Positions 34,373-44,266 of a DNA stretch of 64,000 nt are shown in pieces. Both the position numbers and the translations under genes were made by a program. Every line of letters starts with the position of its first letter. Position 1 is the stretch's first letter. The stretch lies in contig JAAVTG010000412.1 of NCBI GenBank assembly GCA_011947345.1, forward strand, positions 62,001 to 126,000, written 5' to 3'. Under the pieces are notes generated by a model. That model searched no databases. It was not told the origin of the DNA and saw nothing but the letters and a program-made list of their open reading frames with translations. Source of the stretch: Phytophthora quininea (Eukaryota; Oomycota; Peronosporomycetes; Peronosporales; Peronosporaceae).

Positions 34373-34532
34373 AATATTGTTGAAATTTATTTTATTTTTT
34401 AATATATACAAAAATAATTAATATAATATTTTTAAAAATATTATAATCTTTCTTTAAGAATATATTTTTTTAAATTTTTTAAAAAATTATTTTATTAATT
34501 TAATAAAAGTATATTCCTACATTAATTTCTTT

Positions 34533-34616
34533 TGGAGAAGGTAGGATTCGAACCTACGTAGAAATCTTTTCAACAAATTTACAGTCTGCCGCTTTTAACC
34601 ACTCAGCCACTTCTCC
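34533..34616 (-). tRNA. trnY: tRNA-Tyr(GUA)
   Basis: A class II-like tRNA with a long variable arm. The acceptor GGAGAAG pairs with CTTCTCC. The anticodon loop CTGTAAA has GTA. Confidence 0.92.
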
Positions 34617-34631
34617 TTTATAATTTAATTT

Positions 34632-34703
34632 TGTGATTAATGGGACTCGAACCCATAATATTTACTTGGAAGATAAATGATTTACCAATTAATCTATAAT
34701 CAC
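34632..34703 (-). tRNA. trnG: tRNA-Gly(UCC)
   Basis: The acceptor GTGATTA pairs with TAATCAC. The anticodon arm TTTATCTTCCAAGTAAA has TCC in the loop. Confidence 0.92.
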
Positions 34704-34790
34704 ATAATAGTTTTTTAATGTCAATACTTTATTATTATTCCCGAAAAAAATTGGAAATACCAAATACTGCCTTTGGGTCCATTTTAAAAA
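34704..34790. other. 87-bp spacer with unusually mixed composition
   Basis: Between the two trnG genes lies sequence with GCCTTTGGGTCC and ATTCCCG, which is GC-richer than other spacers. On the - strand it can be read MDPKAVFGISNFFRE, then three TAA in a row. It may be a tiny gene, an RNA element or a remnant. Confidence 0.3.
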
Positions 34791-34861
34791 AGCAAAAAGG
34801 GGACTCGAACCCCCAACATTAACCTTGGCAAGGTTATACTCTACCATTGAGCTATTTTTGC
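34791..34861 (-). tRNA. trnG: tRNA-Gly(GCC)
   Basis: The acceptor GCAAAAA pairs with TTTTTGC. The anticodon arm TAACCTTGCCAAGGTTA has GCC in the loop. Confidence 0.93.
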
Positions 34862-34879
34862 ATTTAAATTATTTTTTAA

Positions 34880-35387
34880 TTAAAAAAATGAATTTAATAA
34901 TATAAATAATTCTTTATTTGTATTAGTATTTGTTTGTATTGAAATATCAATTGGTGGAATATTTTTGAATTTTAAAAATTCAGTTTTTAATTCAAAAAAT
35001 GTAAAACATTTGAAATTTGAAAATTTATTATATTTTTATTTTCTAAATTAAATTTTATATTTTCTAAATTAGGTAATATAAAAATAAAATTTTTCTAAAA
35101 AATATATATATTTTTTTCGTAATGTGATTTTACAACCAATAATTGAATTTTTTTGATTTTTAAAAATATATTATTTTTTTGATTTTGTAATTATTGGTTT
35201 TTGATTTGTTATTAATTTTAAAAGTAAAATAATATTTATTAATTTTTTTCTAAATTTGCATCTTTAAAACCAATATTTAAACAAATTTTATTTATTTTAG
35301 AAATTTCAAATATATTTTTATAAGTTAATTTTGTTATAAGATCGTATAATGTAACATTTTTATAATGATTTTGTAAATTTTTTGCAT
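34880..35387 (-). CDS. rpl5: large-subunit ribosomal protein uL5m
   Basis: uL5 is in the central protuberance and in bacteria binds 5S rRNA, relevant to the 5S candidate near cob. After MQKIYKNHYKNVTLYDLI come ISKINKICLNIGFKDA, LLKLITNQKPIITKSK, GCKITLRKKYIYFFLEKF and FPPIDISIQ-like IPPIDISIQTN. About 170 residues. Indels near 35,250, 35,160, 35,095 and 35,010. Confidence 0.88.
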
Positions 35388-35396
35388 AGAGAATTT

Positions 35397-35759
35397 TTAT
35401 AAAATATTTGAAGCTAATGATAATATTTTAAAATTTTTTGTTTTCTAAATTCAGAAGTAATTGGACCAAATACACGTGTACCTAATGGTTTATTTTGATT
35501 ATTTAAAATAATAATACAATTTTTATCAAATTTGATTAAATTACCAATTGTACTTTTTTTTATAAGTTGTATGTATAATTAAAGCTTTAAATAAATCACC
35601 TTTAACGATTTTAATTTTTTTTTGATTTAAACGTAATTTTTTGCAGAAATTAAAATTGTATCACCAATTTTACCATTTTTTTTTATATATTTTTAGACAT
35701 TGTCCTATCTTTATACCACTATTATCATTTACTTTTAATTTAGTTTGAATTTGAATCAT
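35397..35759 (-). CDS. rpl14: large-subunit ribosomal protein uL14m
   Basis: It starts MIQIQTKLKVNDNSGIKIGQ, the usual L14 beginning. GKIGDTILISAKK, VKGDLFKALIIHTTYKK, FDKNCIIILNNQNKPLGTRVFGPI and a final LLSLASNIL follow. About 121 residues. Indels near 35,685, 35,640, 35,565 and 35,440. rpl14-rpl5 is the normal ribosomal-operon order, here detached from the main cluster. Confidence 0.94.
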
Positions 35760-35771
35760 AAAGTTTAAAAA

Positions 35772-35844
35772 TGATGAGAGTAGGACTTGAACCTACATCT
35801 TCAGATTATGAGCCTGATAAGTTTACCTATTACTCTATCTCATC
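35772..35844 (-). tRNA. trnM: tRNA-Met(CAU), probably the initiator
   Basis: The acceptor GATGAGA pairs with TCTCATC. The anticodon arm TCAGGCTCATAATCTGA with the following AGATGTAGGTTCAA resembles bacterial initiator tRNA. One of three CAU-anticodon genes. Confidence 0.85.
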
Positions 35845-35848
35845 CCGA

Positions 35849-35923
35849 TCGGAAGAAAAGGATTCGAACCTTTGATCTTCTGTTCCCAAAACAGATGCAT
35901 TAGCCAGACTATGCTACCTTCCG
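35849..35923 (-). tRNA. trnP: tRNA-Pro(UGG)
   Basis: The acceptor CGGAAGG pairs with TCTTCCG. The anticodon arm TCTGTTTTGGGAACAGA has TGG in the loop. Confidence 0.93.
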
Positions 35924-35932
35924 TTTAAAGAT

Positions 35933-36002
35933 AATGATGGTAGGATTTGAACCTACAACATTAGGATTATGATTCCCACGCTCTACCATTAAACTACATC
36001 AT
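35933..36002 (-). tRNA. trnM: tRNA-Met(CAU), probably the elongator
   Basis: The acceptor ATGATGT pairs with CCATCAT. The loop ATCATAA has CAT. Without identity-element analysis the assignment between elongator Met and Ile(CAU) is tentative. Confidence 0.75.
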
Positions 36003-36012
36003 CATTAAAATA

Positions 36013-36099
36013 AGTCGAAGTGGGATTTGAACCCACGAGTTAATTAATTAACTGATAGTTTAGCAAACTACTGCCTTAAACCTGACTTGGCTATTCGAC
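36013..36099 (-). tRNA. trnS: tRNA-Ser(GCU)
   Basis: A class II tRNA with a long AT-rich variable arm. The acceptor GTCGAAT pairs with CTTCGAC. The loop TTGCTAA has GCT. It reads AGY. Confidence 0.93.
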
Positions 36100-36112
36100 C
36101 TAAAATATAAAA

Positions 36113-36184
36113 CTTCTTTGATAGGATTTGAACCTACAACCTAATGGTTAACAGCCATTTGCTCTACCGTTGAGCTACAAAGAA
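36113..36184 (-). tRNA. trnN: tRNA-Asn(GUU)
   Basis: The acceptor TTCTTTG pairs with CAAAGAA. The anticodon arm AATGGCTGTTAACCATT has GTT in the loop. Last of the tRNA block before rnl. Confidence 0.93.
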
Positions 36185-36204
36185 ATAAAATTATATTTAA
36201 ATTT

Positions 36205-36524
36205 TTATTAAAACTTTTAGTATTTTTAAGCTAAATATCTTACAATACGTACACTTAAAACCTATTTATGTAATAGTCTTTTACAGTTTTTATATGAAAA
36301 ATTTTTAAGAATGGTTTCTTACTTAGATGCTTTCAGTAATTATCCAAAATAAATTTAGCTACTCGGCGATGCCTTATTAATTATAAAAATTATAATATTT
36401 TAAACAACCGATACACCAGAGATTTACCCTTCTCGGTCCTCTCGTACTAGAGTTAGATTCTTTCATTTTTCAAAATATATATAGAAGATAGGAACCAAAC
36501 TGTCTCACGACGTTCTAAACCCAA

Positions 36525-36564
<40 letters not shown>

Positions 36565-36642
36565 AACCTTCTTCAGCTCCAGGATGTGATGAGTCGACAT
36601 CGAGGTGCCAAACGACTCCGTCGATAGGAGCTCTTAGGAGTC

Positions 36643-36685
<43 letters not shown>

Positions 36686-37121
36686 AATCTTTCCACAAAG
36701 AATTATCGGATCACTATGACCGACTTTCGTCCCTGTTTGATATGTCTATCTTACAGTCAAGCAAGCTTTTACCATTACGCTCTACAATTGATACTATATT
36801 CCAATTTGAGCTTACCTTTGTACACCTCCGTTACTCTTTAGGAGGTGACCGCCCCAGTCAAACTACCAACCATACACTGTCTATTTTTTAAATATTAGTT
36901 ATTTATTTTAATAAGAGTGGTATTTCAAGATTATCTAAACAATTTACTAGCGTAAAGATCTAAACAATTCCCACTTATGCTACACATATTAGATAAAATA
37001 ACAATATAAAGATGTAGTAAAGGTTCACGGGGTCTTTCCGTCTAACTATAGAAAATCCGCATCTTCACGGATAATTCAAATTCACTGAGTCTATATTGGA
37101 GACAGCGGGGATGTCGTTACA

Positions 37122-37178
<57 letters not shown>

Positions 37179-37236
37179 GAGTTACGGCCGCCGTTTACTG
37201 GGACTTCCATTTAATGCGTAAACATCTCCTATTAAT

Positions 37237-37274
<38 letters not shown>

Positions 37275-38855
37275 GTTACCATTTAGCAGAGTCCTAAGTT
37301 TTTATTAAACAGTCGCAACCCCTATTTTGTGACACCTAATTAAAAAAATTAATTAGGTACTTTTTATCCCGAAGTTACAAAGTCATTTTGCCGAGTTCCT
37401 TCAATATAGTTCTCTCATTCACCTTAGTCTACTCGACCTATCCACCTGTGTCGGTTTCGGGTACGGTTTATTATTTAAAAAGTTATTTCCTGAAAAATTA
37501 AAAATTTTTGTCACTTTTTTAAAAATTTAATTTAAAAATTATCCCATCAAAATTTGCTTTCGTCAAATCTTTCTTAGGGGCCGTTTCACTCTATGAAAAA
37601 CATTTTAACATAGAAACCCTTGGATTTACGGTGATAATGATTATTAGTCATTATTTTTTGTTACTAATGCTAGCATTTTCTTTTCTGATATTTTCAACAT
37701 ATTTCACAATATATCTTTATTAACATACAGAATGTTCCGCTACCGTTTTATTATAAAAATAAAACTTGCCGCTTCGGTAAATTTCTTAAGTCTCGATACA
37801 TTTTAGGCGCAAAAACTAGACCAATGAGCTATTACGCTTTCTTTAAAGGATGGCTGCTTCCAAGCCTACCTACTGGTTGTTATTATTTTTCACTTCCTTT
37901 TTCACTTAGAATATTATTTAGAGACCTTAGCGATCAATCTGGGCTGTTTCCCTCTTGACAATAGACCTTAGCGCCTAATGTCTGTCTATTTAAATTTCAT
38001 TTTTTGTATTCGGAGTTTCTAAGAATTCAGTAAGTTTTTATGCCCCCTAGCTCAATGAGTGCTCTACCCCAAAAAAGATTTTAAATGCTCTACTTCAATA
38101 GATTTCGCGGAAAACCAGCTATCTCCGAGTTTGATTAGCCTTTCACTCCTAACCACAAATCATCTCCATATTTTGCCACATATGTGAGTTCGATCCTCCA
38201 AATAGTTTTACCTATTTTTCAATCTGTTCATGGTTAGATCACTCGGTTTCGGGTCTTATTTTTATAACTCTTTTAGCTTTTTAAAACTTGAATTATCTAC
38301 GCCTACTTTATTAAATTAAGCTTGCTATAAAAATAAACTTGCTAGCCCATTATGCAAAAGGTACACTGTTATTTTTACAAAAATTTCAATTGATTATTAA
38401 CATAAAGTTTCAGAATTATTTCAAACTCAAAAGTTCTTTTTCACCTTTCCTTTACAGTACTTGTTCACTATCGATCATTAATTCTTTATAGGTTTTGAGG
38501 GTGGTCCCCCAATTTTCAAAAAGATTACACATACCTCTTTTTACTATAATATAAATTAAAATTATTCTACAGGACTTTTACCTTATTAAGTAAATTTTTA
38601 AAATTTTTTAAATAATTTTTTAATTTATAAACCTAATTTCCATTTTCATTCGTCATTACTCACAGAATCTCGTTTGATTTTTATACAGTTACTTAGATAT
38701 TTCAATTCACTGTTTTTAAAATTTTTACAAAAAAGTTTTCTTTAGGAAATCTATATTTCAAAATAAAATATAATTAAATATAGCTTTTCGCATTTTTACG
38801 TCCTAAAATTGAAATTAATGCCAAGGCATCCACTTAATGCTTTAATTATTTTTTT
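36205..38855 (-). rRNA. rnl: mitochondrial large-subunit ribosomal RNA
   Basis: Bacterial-type LSU rRNA on the - strand. The 5' region carries GTGGATGCCTTGGCATTAAT near 38,820. The sarcin-ricin loop AGTACGAGAGGACCGAG is at about 36,432-36,448, and the peptidyl-transferase region lies around 36,500-36,900. About 2.65 kb. Its 5' end abuts the rps4 stop. No intron is visible; exact ends are estimated. Confidence 0.95.
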
Positions 38856-38858
38856 ATA

Positions 38859-39588
38859 TTACTTAAACAATATAAATAATTTAATTTTTATTTTTTTTAA
38901 ATATTCATTTATTAATTTTAAATTTAAATGAAAAGGATAAAGAATAGAATTAAATGTAGGTTGTTTAAAAAAATACCTTTTTAACTTTTTATTTTTATGT
39001 AAATAAGTAGTAGTTTGAGGTTTTAATGGTTTTTGTTCACCTAAAAATAATAAATATTTTTTTTTATTTGATGAAAAATATGGATAATTTTTATTTTTTT
39101 GTTGTGATTTAATTTTTTTATTTTTATGTATCATTATTTTTTTATAATATGTATAATATCACCCTTTTGTAATAAAAAATTAGGTTTACTAATTATTTTA
39201 TTATTTATTTTAATTTTTTATGATTAATTAATTGTTTTGATTGAAAAATGGTTTTAGCTAATTTTAATCGTACAAGATTAATATCTAAACGACTTTCTAA
39301 TAAAATTATAAATTTTTAAAAATATTTATTTTATTATCTTTTTAGTTAATTTTTTAATAAATTTTTTAATTGATATTCGTGAATACAACCATAAAAATTT
39401 CGAAATTGTTGTTTTTCAAATAATCTTTTTGAAAAAATTTTTTCGTTTTTCAGGTTTAATTTCTTTTTATATCTTAATTTTTTTAAATAAATTCCATTTT
39501 TTGATTTTAATTTTAATAATTTTAAATTTTTATGTATATTTCTATTATTTTGAAAACATATTTTATTTCTTGGTATTAATTTATTCAT
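38859..39588 (-). CDS. rps4: small-subunit ribosomal protein uS4m
   Basis: A body protein of the small subunit. Three pieces in different frames form one S4: an N-terminus (MNKLIPRNKICFQNNRNI...SKRLFEKQQFRNFYGCIHEY), the S4 domain LLESRLDINLVRLKLAKTIF with QLINHKKIKINN and LQKGDIIHI, and a C-terminal extension ending NLKLINEYLKKIKIKLFILF. Breaks lie near 39,345, 39,220 and 39,140. About 243 residues. The final part could be mistaken for a separate gene. Confidence 0.85.
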
Positions 39589-39596
39589 ATTAGATA

Positions 39597-40187
39597 TTAA
39601 AATATTTTACGTAATAAATACATTAAAGTATATATTGATTGAACATTTTTGAATTTGTTATTATAGGATAATTTATATTTTTTAAAGTTTGATTAGTATT
39701 TATTAATGAAATTGTTGGAATTTTTAAAGTTGATAATTCTTGATTTAAAAATTTTTCATTAATTGAACTTTTAATTATTAAAATTAATTTTATTTCATTT
39801 TCTTTTAATAAATAATGAATAACTTTATTAAAAGTTGTATTTATAATTTTATTAGTAATAAAACCATTTATCCATTCTTTATTAAAGAAGATAATATTTG
39901 GATTTTTTTAAAAAGCTCTTGTTAATAAAAATTGAACTTCATTTGCATTACCTATTATTAAAATTCTTTCATTTTTATTTAACATATACTTTATTAATTT
40001 AAAAATACGTTTTAAAAAAAAGAAACATCTTTTAAATTTATAATAGTATAATCATGTCTACTACCATATATAAAAGGTAAAATTTCTTTATTAGTATATG
40101 TTAAAGATTCGCCATACATATTTTTTGATTTAAATAATAAATTTAATAAAATATTATTATTTGTTTTTTTTTATTTTATGAACCATA
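39597..40187 (-). CDS. rps2: small-subunit ribosomal protein uS2m
   Basis: Starts MVHKIKKNN. It contains ILPFIYGSRHDYTIINLKDV, equivalent to the YIxGxRxGxxIIDLxxT part of S2, then RILIIGNANEVQFLLTRAF and NKEWINGFITN. The nucleotide-site-like IPTISLINTN (the I-P-x-I-x-x-x-D/N-T motif) and VQSIYTLMYLLRKIF at the end also fit. About 197 residues. Breaks near 40,165, 40,015, 39,905 and 39,655. Confidence 0.9.
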
Positions 40188-40199
40188 GTTAATTATTTT

Positions 40200-40779
40200 T
40201 TACTTTTTTCCCTTCTTTTGAAATATTTTTTCATTTTTAAAAAGTAAACCTTTACCTTTATAAGGTTCTGGTTTTTATGATTTTTAATAAAATTAACAAA
40301 TTGACTTAAATATATATAATCAATACTATTAAAAATTAAAATATTTGTATTATTGATTATCTCAATATTTGATGGAATTTGAAAAAAATATTATGACTAA
40401 ATCCTAATTTTAAAATTAAAGTATTATTTTCAATAAAAGCTTTAAAACCAATACCTTTAAGAATTAAAGTTAATTTAAATCCTTGTAAAAGACCTTTAAT
40501 TTTAATTTTTATTAATTTATTATATAAATTTAAAATACTTTTTTTTAGTTGAATTATGAATAGTAATTAATAATTTATTTTTTTAAAAAATAAAAATATT
40601 ATTAATTATTTTTAAAGATAAAATTCCTGAAAGACTTTTAAAAAAATGTTATTTTTTTTTAATATTTTAATACTAATTGGAATATTAAAAGTTTTATCTA
40701 TAAAAAAATTGAATATTTCCTAAAGGACTTTTAAAAAAATGTTATTTTTATTTTATTATTTTTTTAATATTTTAATCAT
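40200..40779 (-). CDS. rpl6: large-subunit ribosomal protein uL6m
   Basis: The second half is clear: [20 protein letters not shown] then [20 protein letters not shown], and the C-terminal [18 protein letters not shown] with QKKGKK. The N-terminal part [20 protein letters not shown] fits the first L6 domain. The start is unclear: an ATG at 40779 lies inside rps8 and opens a near-repeat of the same IKILKKNN...FFKS segment. About 190 residues. Several A/T-run indels. Confidence 0.85.
40623..40779 (-). repeat. imperfect direct repeat inside the rpl6 5' region
   Basis: About 50-60 bp around 40,623-40,672 and 40,716-40,779 resemble each other (both contain ACTTTTAAAAAAATGTTATT and an AATATTTTAAT tail). 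The encoded peptide (IKILKKNN then FFKS) is duplicated in the same way. Confidence 0.6.
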
Positions 40780-41157
40780 ATTTTTAAAAATTTTACAAAT
40801 TAATTCACCACCAACATTTAATTTTTTTGCTTGTAAATCGGTTAAAATACCTGTAGATGTTGAAATAATAAAAATCCTGTTTTTTTATATAAATTTTTAT
40901 TATTTATATATAAACGTTTTCCAGGTTTTGATAAGCGTTTTATTTCAGTAATTACTGCTTTATTTTTTTATATTTTAAATAAATATCTAATTGATTTTTT
41001 GAATTTATTTTATAACTTTTAATAAAACCTTCTTTAACTAATATATTTAAAATATTTATACTTTGTTTTGATTTTTGTTGTACTATTTTTGATTTTTTGC
41101 TAAGTAACCATTTTTTATTTTTGAAAATAAATTTGAAAGAGTATCTGTTATAATCAT
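40756..41157 (-). CDS. rps8: small-subunit ribosomal protein uS8m
   Basis: Starts [20 protein letters not shown]. Next are [31 protein letters not shown] and the C-terminal [20 protein letters not shown] with GELICKIF, all S8 marks. About 133 residues. Breaks near 41,100, 40,965 and 40,875. The 3' end overlaps the possible rpl6 start. Confidence 0.93.
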
Positions 41158-41164
41158 AATTAAA

Positions 41165-41458
41165 TTACCAACTATATTTTGAAACACCTGGTAAAAATCC
41201 TTTAGATGCTAATTTACGTAATTGAATTCTAGAAATTTTAAATAAACGATAAATACTTTTTGACCGTCCAGTTAAAATACATAAATTTTTAATACGTGTA
41301 ATTGAGGAATTTTGATGAAAAAAACCATTTTTGTTGTAATTTCCATCTTAAATCCTTTTTAATATTTAAATTTTTGGAAAGAATTTTTAAAGTTAATCTA
41401 TTTTTTCAAAATTTTTAAATAGATAACGTTGTTTTATATTTTTTTAATTTTTTTGCAT
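41165..41458 (-). CDS. rps14: small-subunit ribosomal protein uS14m
   Basis: The C-terminal half is diagnostic: [42 protein letters not shown]. The N-terminal half ([20 protein letters not shown]) is in another frame because of an indel near 41,320. About 98 residues. It ends 7 bp before rps8. Confidence 0.94.
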
Positions 41459-41479
41459 AAATTTTTAAGAAAATAAATT

Positions 41480-41552
41480 TGGAGATAATCGGACTCGAAC
41501 CGATAACCTTATATTTGCAAAACATACTTTCTACCAGTTGAAATATATCCCC
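41480..41552 (-). tRNA. trnA: tRNA-Ala(UGC)
   Basis: The acceptor GGGGATA pairs with TATCTCC. The anticodon arm TATGTTTTGCAAATATA has TGC in the loop. Confidence 0.92.
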
Positions 41553-41555
41553 TAA

Positions 41556-41628
41556 TAAGTGTATTGGGACTTGAACCCAAGACCATCGGATTAAAAGTCC
41601 GGTGCTCTACCAACTGAGCTATACACTT
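41556..41628 (-). tRNA. trnK: tRNA-Lys(UUU)
   Basis: The acceptor AAGTGTA pairs with TACACTT. The anticodon arm CGGACTTTTAATCCG has TTT in the loop. Confidence 0.94.
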
Positions 41629-41679
41629 ATTTAAAAATTAAATAGTTATAAAAACTTTTTAAATAATAAAAATTTTGAT

Positions 41680-42008
41680 TTAAAAAATTATTAATTTTTG
41701 TTTTAATATTTTATTAAATAATGGAGTTTCTTGTATTTTAATTTTTTGATTTTTTTATAAATTGATAATTTTTTTATTATAAATAATTCAAAATTTGAAT
41801 AAAAATTTTTATATGAATTATTAAAAAAAAAATAATATTATTTTCAAAAGTAATTTGATTTTTTTTTATTATCAAATAAAAATTTTTTTCTAAATTTTAA
41901 ATTAAAACAAATTTTAGGTAAAAAAATAAGTAATAAAAAATAAAAATTAAAAAAAAATAAAAACCATGAAACTTGATTAAAAAATGAAAATTGATCGAAT
42001 TGTGGCAT
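41680..42008 (-). CDS. atp8: ATP synthase subunit 8
   Basis: MPQFDQFSFFNQVSWFLFFF is the canonical Atp8 start, followed by a membrane helix and a long basic/Asn-rich tail ending FNKILKQKLIIF. About 109 residues. Breaks at A/T runs near 41,870, 41,825 and 41,755. It anchors the F1Fo stator together with Atp6. Confidence 0.9.
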
Positions 42009-42022
42009 AATTTGATTTTTAT

Positions 42023-42713
42023 TTACTTCTTCAACATATATTTTTCTATAAAGAATACTTTTTATTATTAATTTTTTTATAAAATTTGTTTTAATTTTTG
42101 TTTTTGTATAATTTCTTGTTGAATATATACAAGTCTAGAGAATTCTTTTTATTATTTAAATTATTTATTTTAAAATTTAAATATTTTAATTTATAACAAT
42201 TAATTAATCTTGTTGTATTAATTTTTTTTTATAAAATCCTTTTTTGTAACTTTATTAAAATAAAATTTTTTCTATATTTTAATGCTTTATTTAAATTAAT
42301 AGGTTTCATTGCAAAAACCATACCTAAAATTGAAATAAAAATTTTTTTATTTAAATTACCACCAAGTAATCGTCCTTGTATAATATTATTTTTTTAATAA
42401 AATATTTTGAAACATTATTTTATTAAATTGATATAAAATATTATAATTTAAATCATAATTAAATAATATAATATCTTTATATTTTATTTCAATTGTAGAA
42501 ATTTCATCAATTTTAATTAATGTAAAAGGTAAATAAATATTTTCATAATTATTAAATTCTATAACATAGGATTCTAAATTTAAATTATTATATAAAATTT
42601 GATTATCAAATATAATATTTTTTAATTTATATTTTTGTTTTTTAAATAATTATTTTTTAAAAATTGTTGATGATTTAGTAAAATATTAATTTTTTGTTTT
42701 TTAATTTTTTCAT
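42023..42713 (-). CDS. unassigned ORF of about 220-230 codons with an S1-like domain
   Basis: Starts near MKKLKNKK. It runs through YVIEFNNYENIYLPFTLIKI, EIKYKDIILFNYDLNYNILY, and then NIIQGRLLGGNLNKKIFISI with LGMVFAMKP. The last part is the G-R-x-x-G-G-x-x-x-x-x-x-V-x-I-x-G-x-x-x-F-x-P pattern of the S1 RNA-binding fold, as in mitochondrial Rps1. The C-terminal part is lysine-rich. Breaks lie near 42,690, 42,640, 42,395 and 42,225, and more after 42,200. Length and place fit an unassigned ORF of 217 codons I recall from Phytophthora. It could be bS1m; the match is by eye. Confidence 0.5.
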
Positions 42714-42736
42714 TTTTAATAAATTAAATTCTTAAA

Positions 42737-42810
42737 TAGGCCTAGTAGGATTTGAACCTACAACTATACCGTTATGAGCGGTATGCTCTAACCAATTAAA
42801 CTATAAGCCT
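42737..42810 (-). tRNA. tRNA(CAU), probably Ile (lysidine type) or Met
   Basis: The acceptor AGGCTTA pairs with TAGGCCT. The anticodon arm TACCGCTCATAACGGTA has CAT in the loop. Abundant AUA codons require an Ile tRNA with modified CAU, and this third CAU gene is the best candidate. Confidence 0.8.
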
Positions 42811-42812
42811 TA

Positions 42813-43212
42813 TTATTTATAAATAAATTTTGTTTTAATAGATAATTTATTTGAACCTGCTTTTAAAACTTTTTTGCATTTTCTAATGAAATACCACTAA
42901 TTTCATATAAAATTTGACCCTTTTAACTTTAGCTACCCAAAAGAAACAGCACCTTTACCCTTACCCATACGATTTTCAGTTGGTTTTGCTGTAACAGGTA
43001 TATCAGGGAAAACTCGAATCCATAAAAATCCCAATCTTTTCATTTTTCTAATAATTATTCTACGTGTGGCTTCAATTTGTCTAGAAGTTAATCTTGTTTC
43101 TTCTAAAACTTTAATTGCATATTTACCGTAAATAATTTTATTACCTTTGTTGTTTTACCCACAAGTTTACCTTTAAATTGTTTTTTAAATTTTGTTTTTT
43201 AGGAAATAACAT
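42813..43212 (-). CDS. rpl16: large-subunit ribosomal protein uL16m
   Basis: Starts MLFPKKQNF. LTSRQIEATRRIIIRKMKRL, FLWIRVFPDIPVTAKPTENR and MGKGKGAVSFWVAKVKKGQI are the L16 hallmarks. The end is AGSNKLSIKTKFIYK. About 134 residues. Breaks near 43,165, 43,150, 42,940, 42,920 and 42,870. Confidence 0.95.
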
Positions 43213-43274
43213 AATTAGGAATTTTTATTTTTTTATATTATTTTTTTAATTTTAATTTTTTTTAAATTTTAAAT

Positions 43275-44017
43275 TTAATATAGATGGTTTAAAAAAACCC
43301 AAAATTTGATACTACAAATACCTGAAGGTGTTTTAAATTCATTAAAATGATATTTAATATCATATTCTAAAGTATTTAAAGGAATTTTTCCTTTTGAAAA
43401 ATCATTTTTTTTTCGTTTTGATTTATTTAATCTACCTTTAAATTGTAAACGATAGCCAATAAAATTAGAAAATATTTTAAAAAATGTTTGAAGCATATTA
43501 TCTATATTATTTATAAATTTTTATGTGTTTTTTTCTAGCTAAAGTTTGTTTAATATAATAAGTTATTATATTAATATTTTTAGTATAAAAAGCATAACTA
43601 AAATTATAAATCATTTTTTAACATTTTTATTAATTCGATTATTTTTTTAATTTTAATAAAAATTTTTTTAAATTTTTCTTAATTTTATTAATTCAAAAAT
43701 TGAACATTTTTAATAAATAATTTAATATTATGATTAGGATAATATTTATTTAAATGATTTATAATTTTATTATAAGATAATTTATAATATTTTTATATTT
43801 TTTGTACATAAATATATATATTAATATTATTTGATGTTTTTACAATATTTATATTTATTAATTTTAAATTTTTATAATTAAAAATATTTTGAAAATATTT
43901 TTAATTTCTAAATCAAAATGTAATAAATTTGAATATTCATCATTATTCACAATCCATTTCGAATTCCAATTTTTTTTTATTTAATCTTAAACTAATTGGT
44001 ATTATTTTTTGACCCAT
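43275..44017 (-). CDS. rps3: small-subunit ribosomal protein uS3m
   Basis: The N-terminus MGQKIIPISLRLNKKKNW is typical. A lysine/asparagine-rich middle follows. The C-terminal domain has NFIGYRLQFKGRLNKSKRKK, then GKIPLNTLEYDIKYHF and GICSIKFWVFLNHLY. About 247 residues. Multiple A/T-run breaks in the middle. The start overlaps the rps19 end by 16 bp. Confidence 0.93.
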
Positions 44018-44249
44018 AAATTATTTTTTTTTATATATATGTTTTTTCGTGTATTAATAAATTCACCAAATTTAAAACCAATCATTTTATCATTTATTTC
44101 TAAATTAACAAAAATTTTACCATTATATACACTAACTCTTTGATTACTATATTCAGGTAATATTGTTAAATTTTTATTAATTATTTTCATCCACTGTTTT
44201 TTTAATAAATTAACTTTAAAAAAGGACCTTTATATTTACTTCGAGACAT
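44002..44249 (-). CDS. rps19: small-subunit ribosomal protein uS19m
   Basis: MSRSKYKGPFFKVNLLKK is the S19 start. After an indel near 44,195 comes ILPEYSNQRVSVYNGKIFVN then LEINDKMIGFKFGEFINTRK, the family core. About 82 residues. Confidence 0.95.
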
Positions 44250-44266
44250 AATTTATTGAATAATTA

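Noticed and set aside
38859..39134. A separate 91-codon gene of unknown function after rps4
   Set aside because: Upstream S4 domain sequence runs into it across a frameshift, and its end (NLKLINEYLKK) fits an S4 C-terminus.
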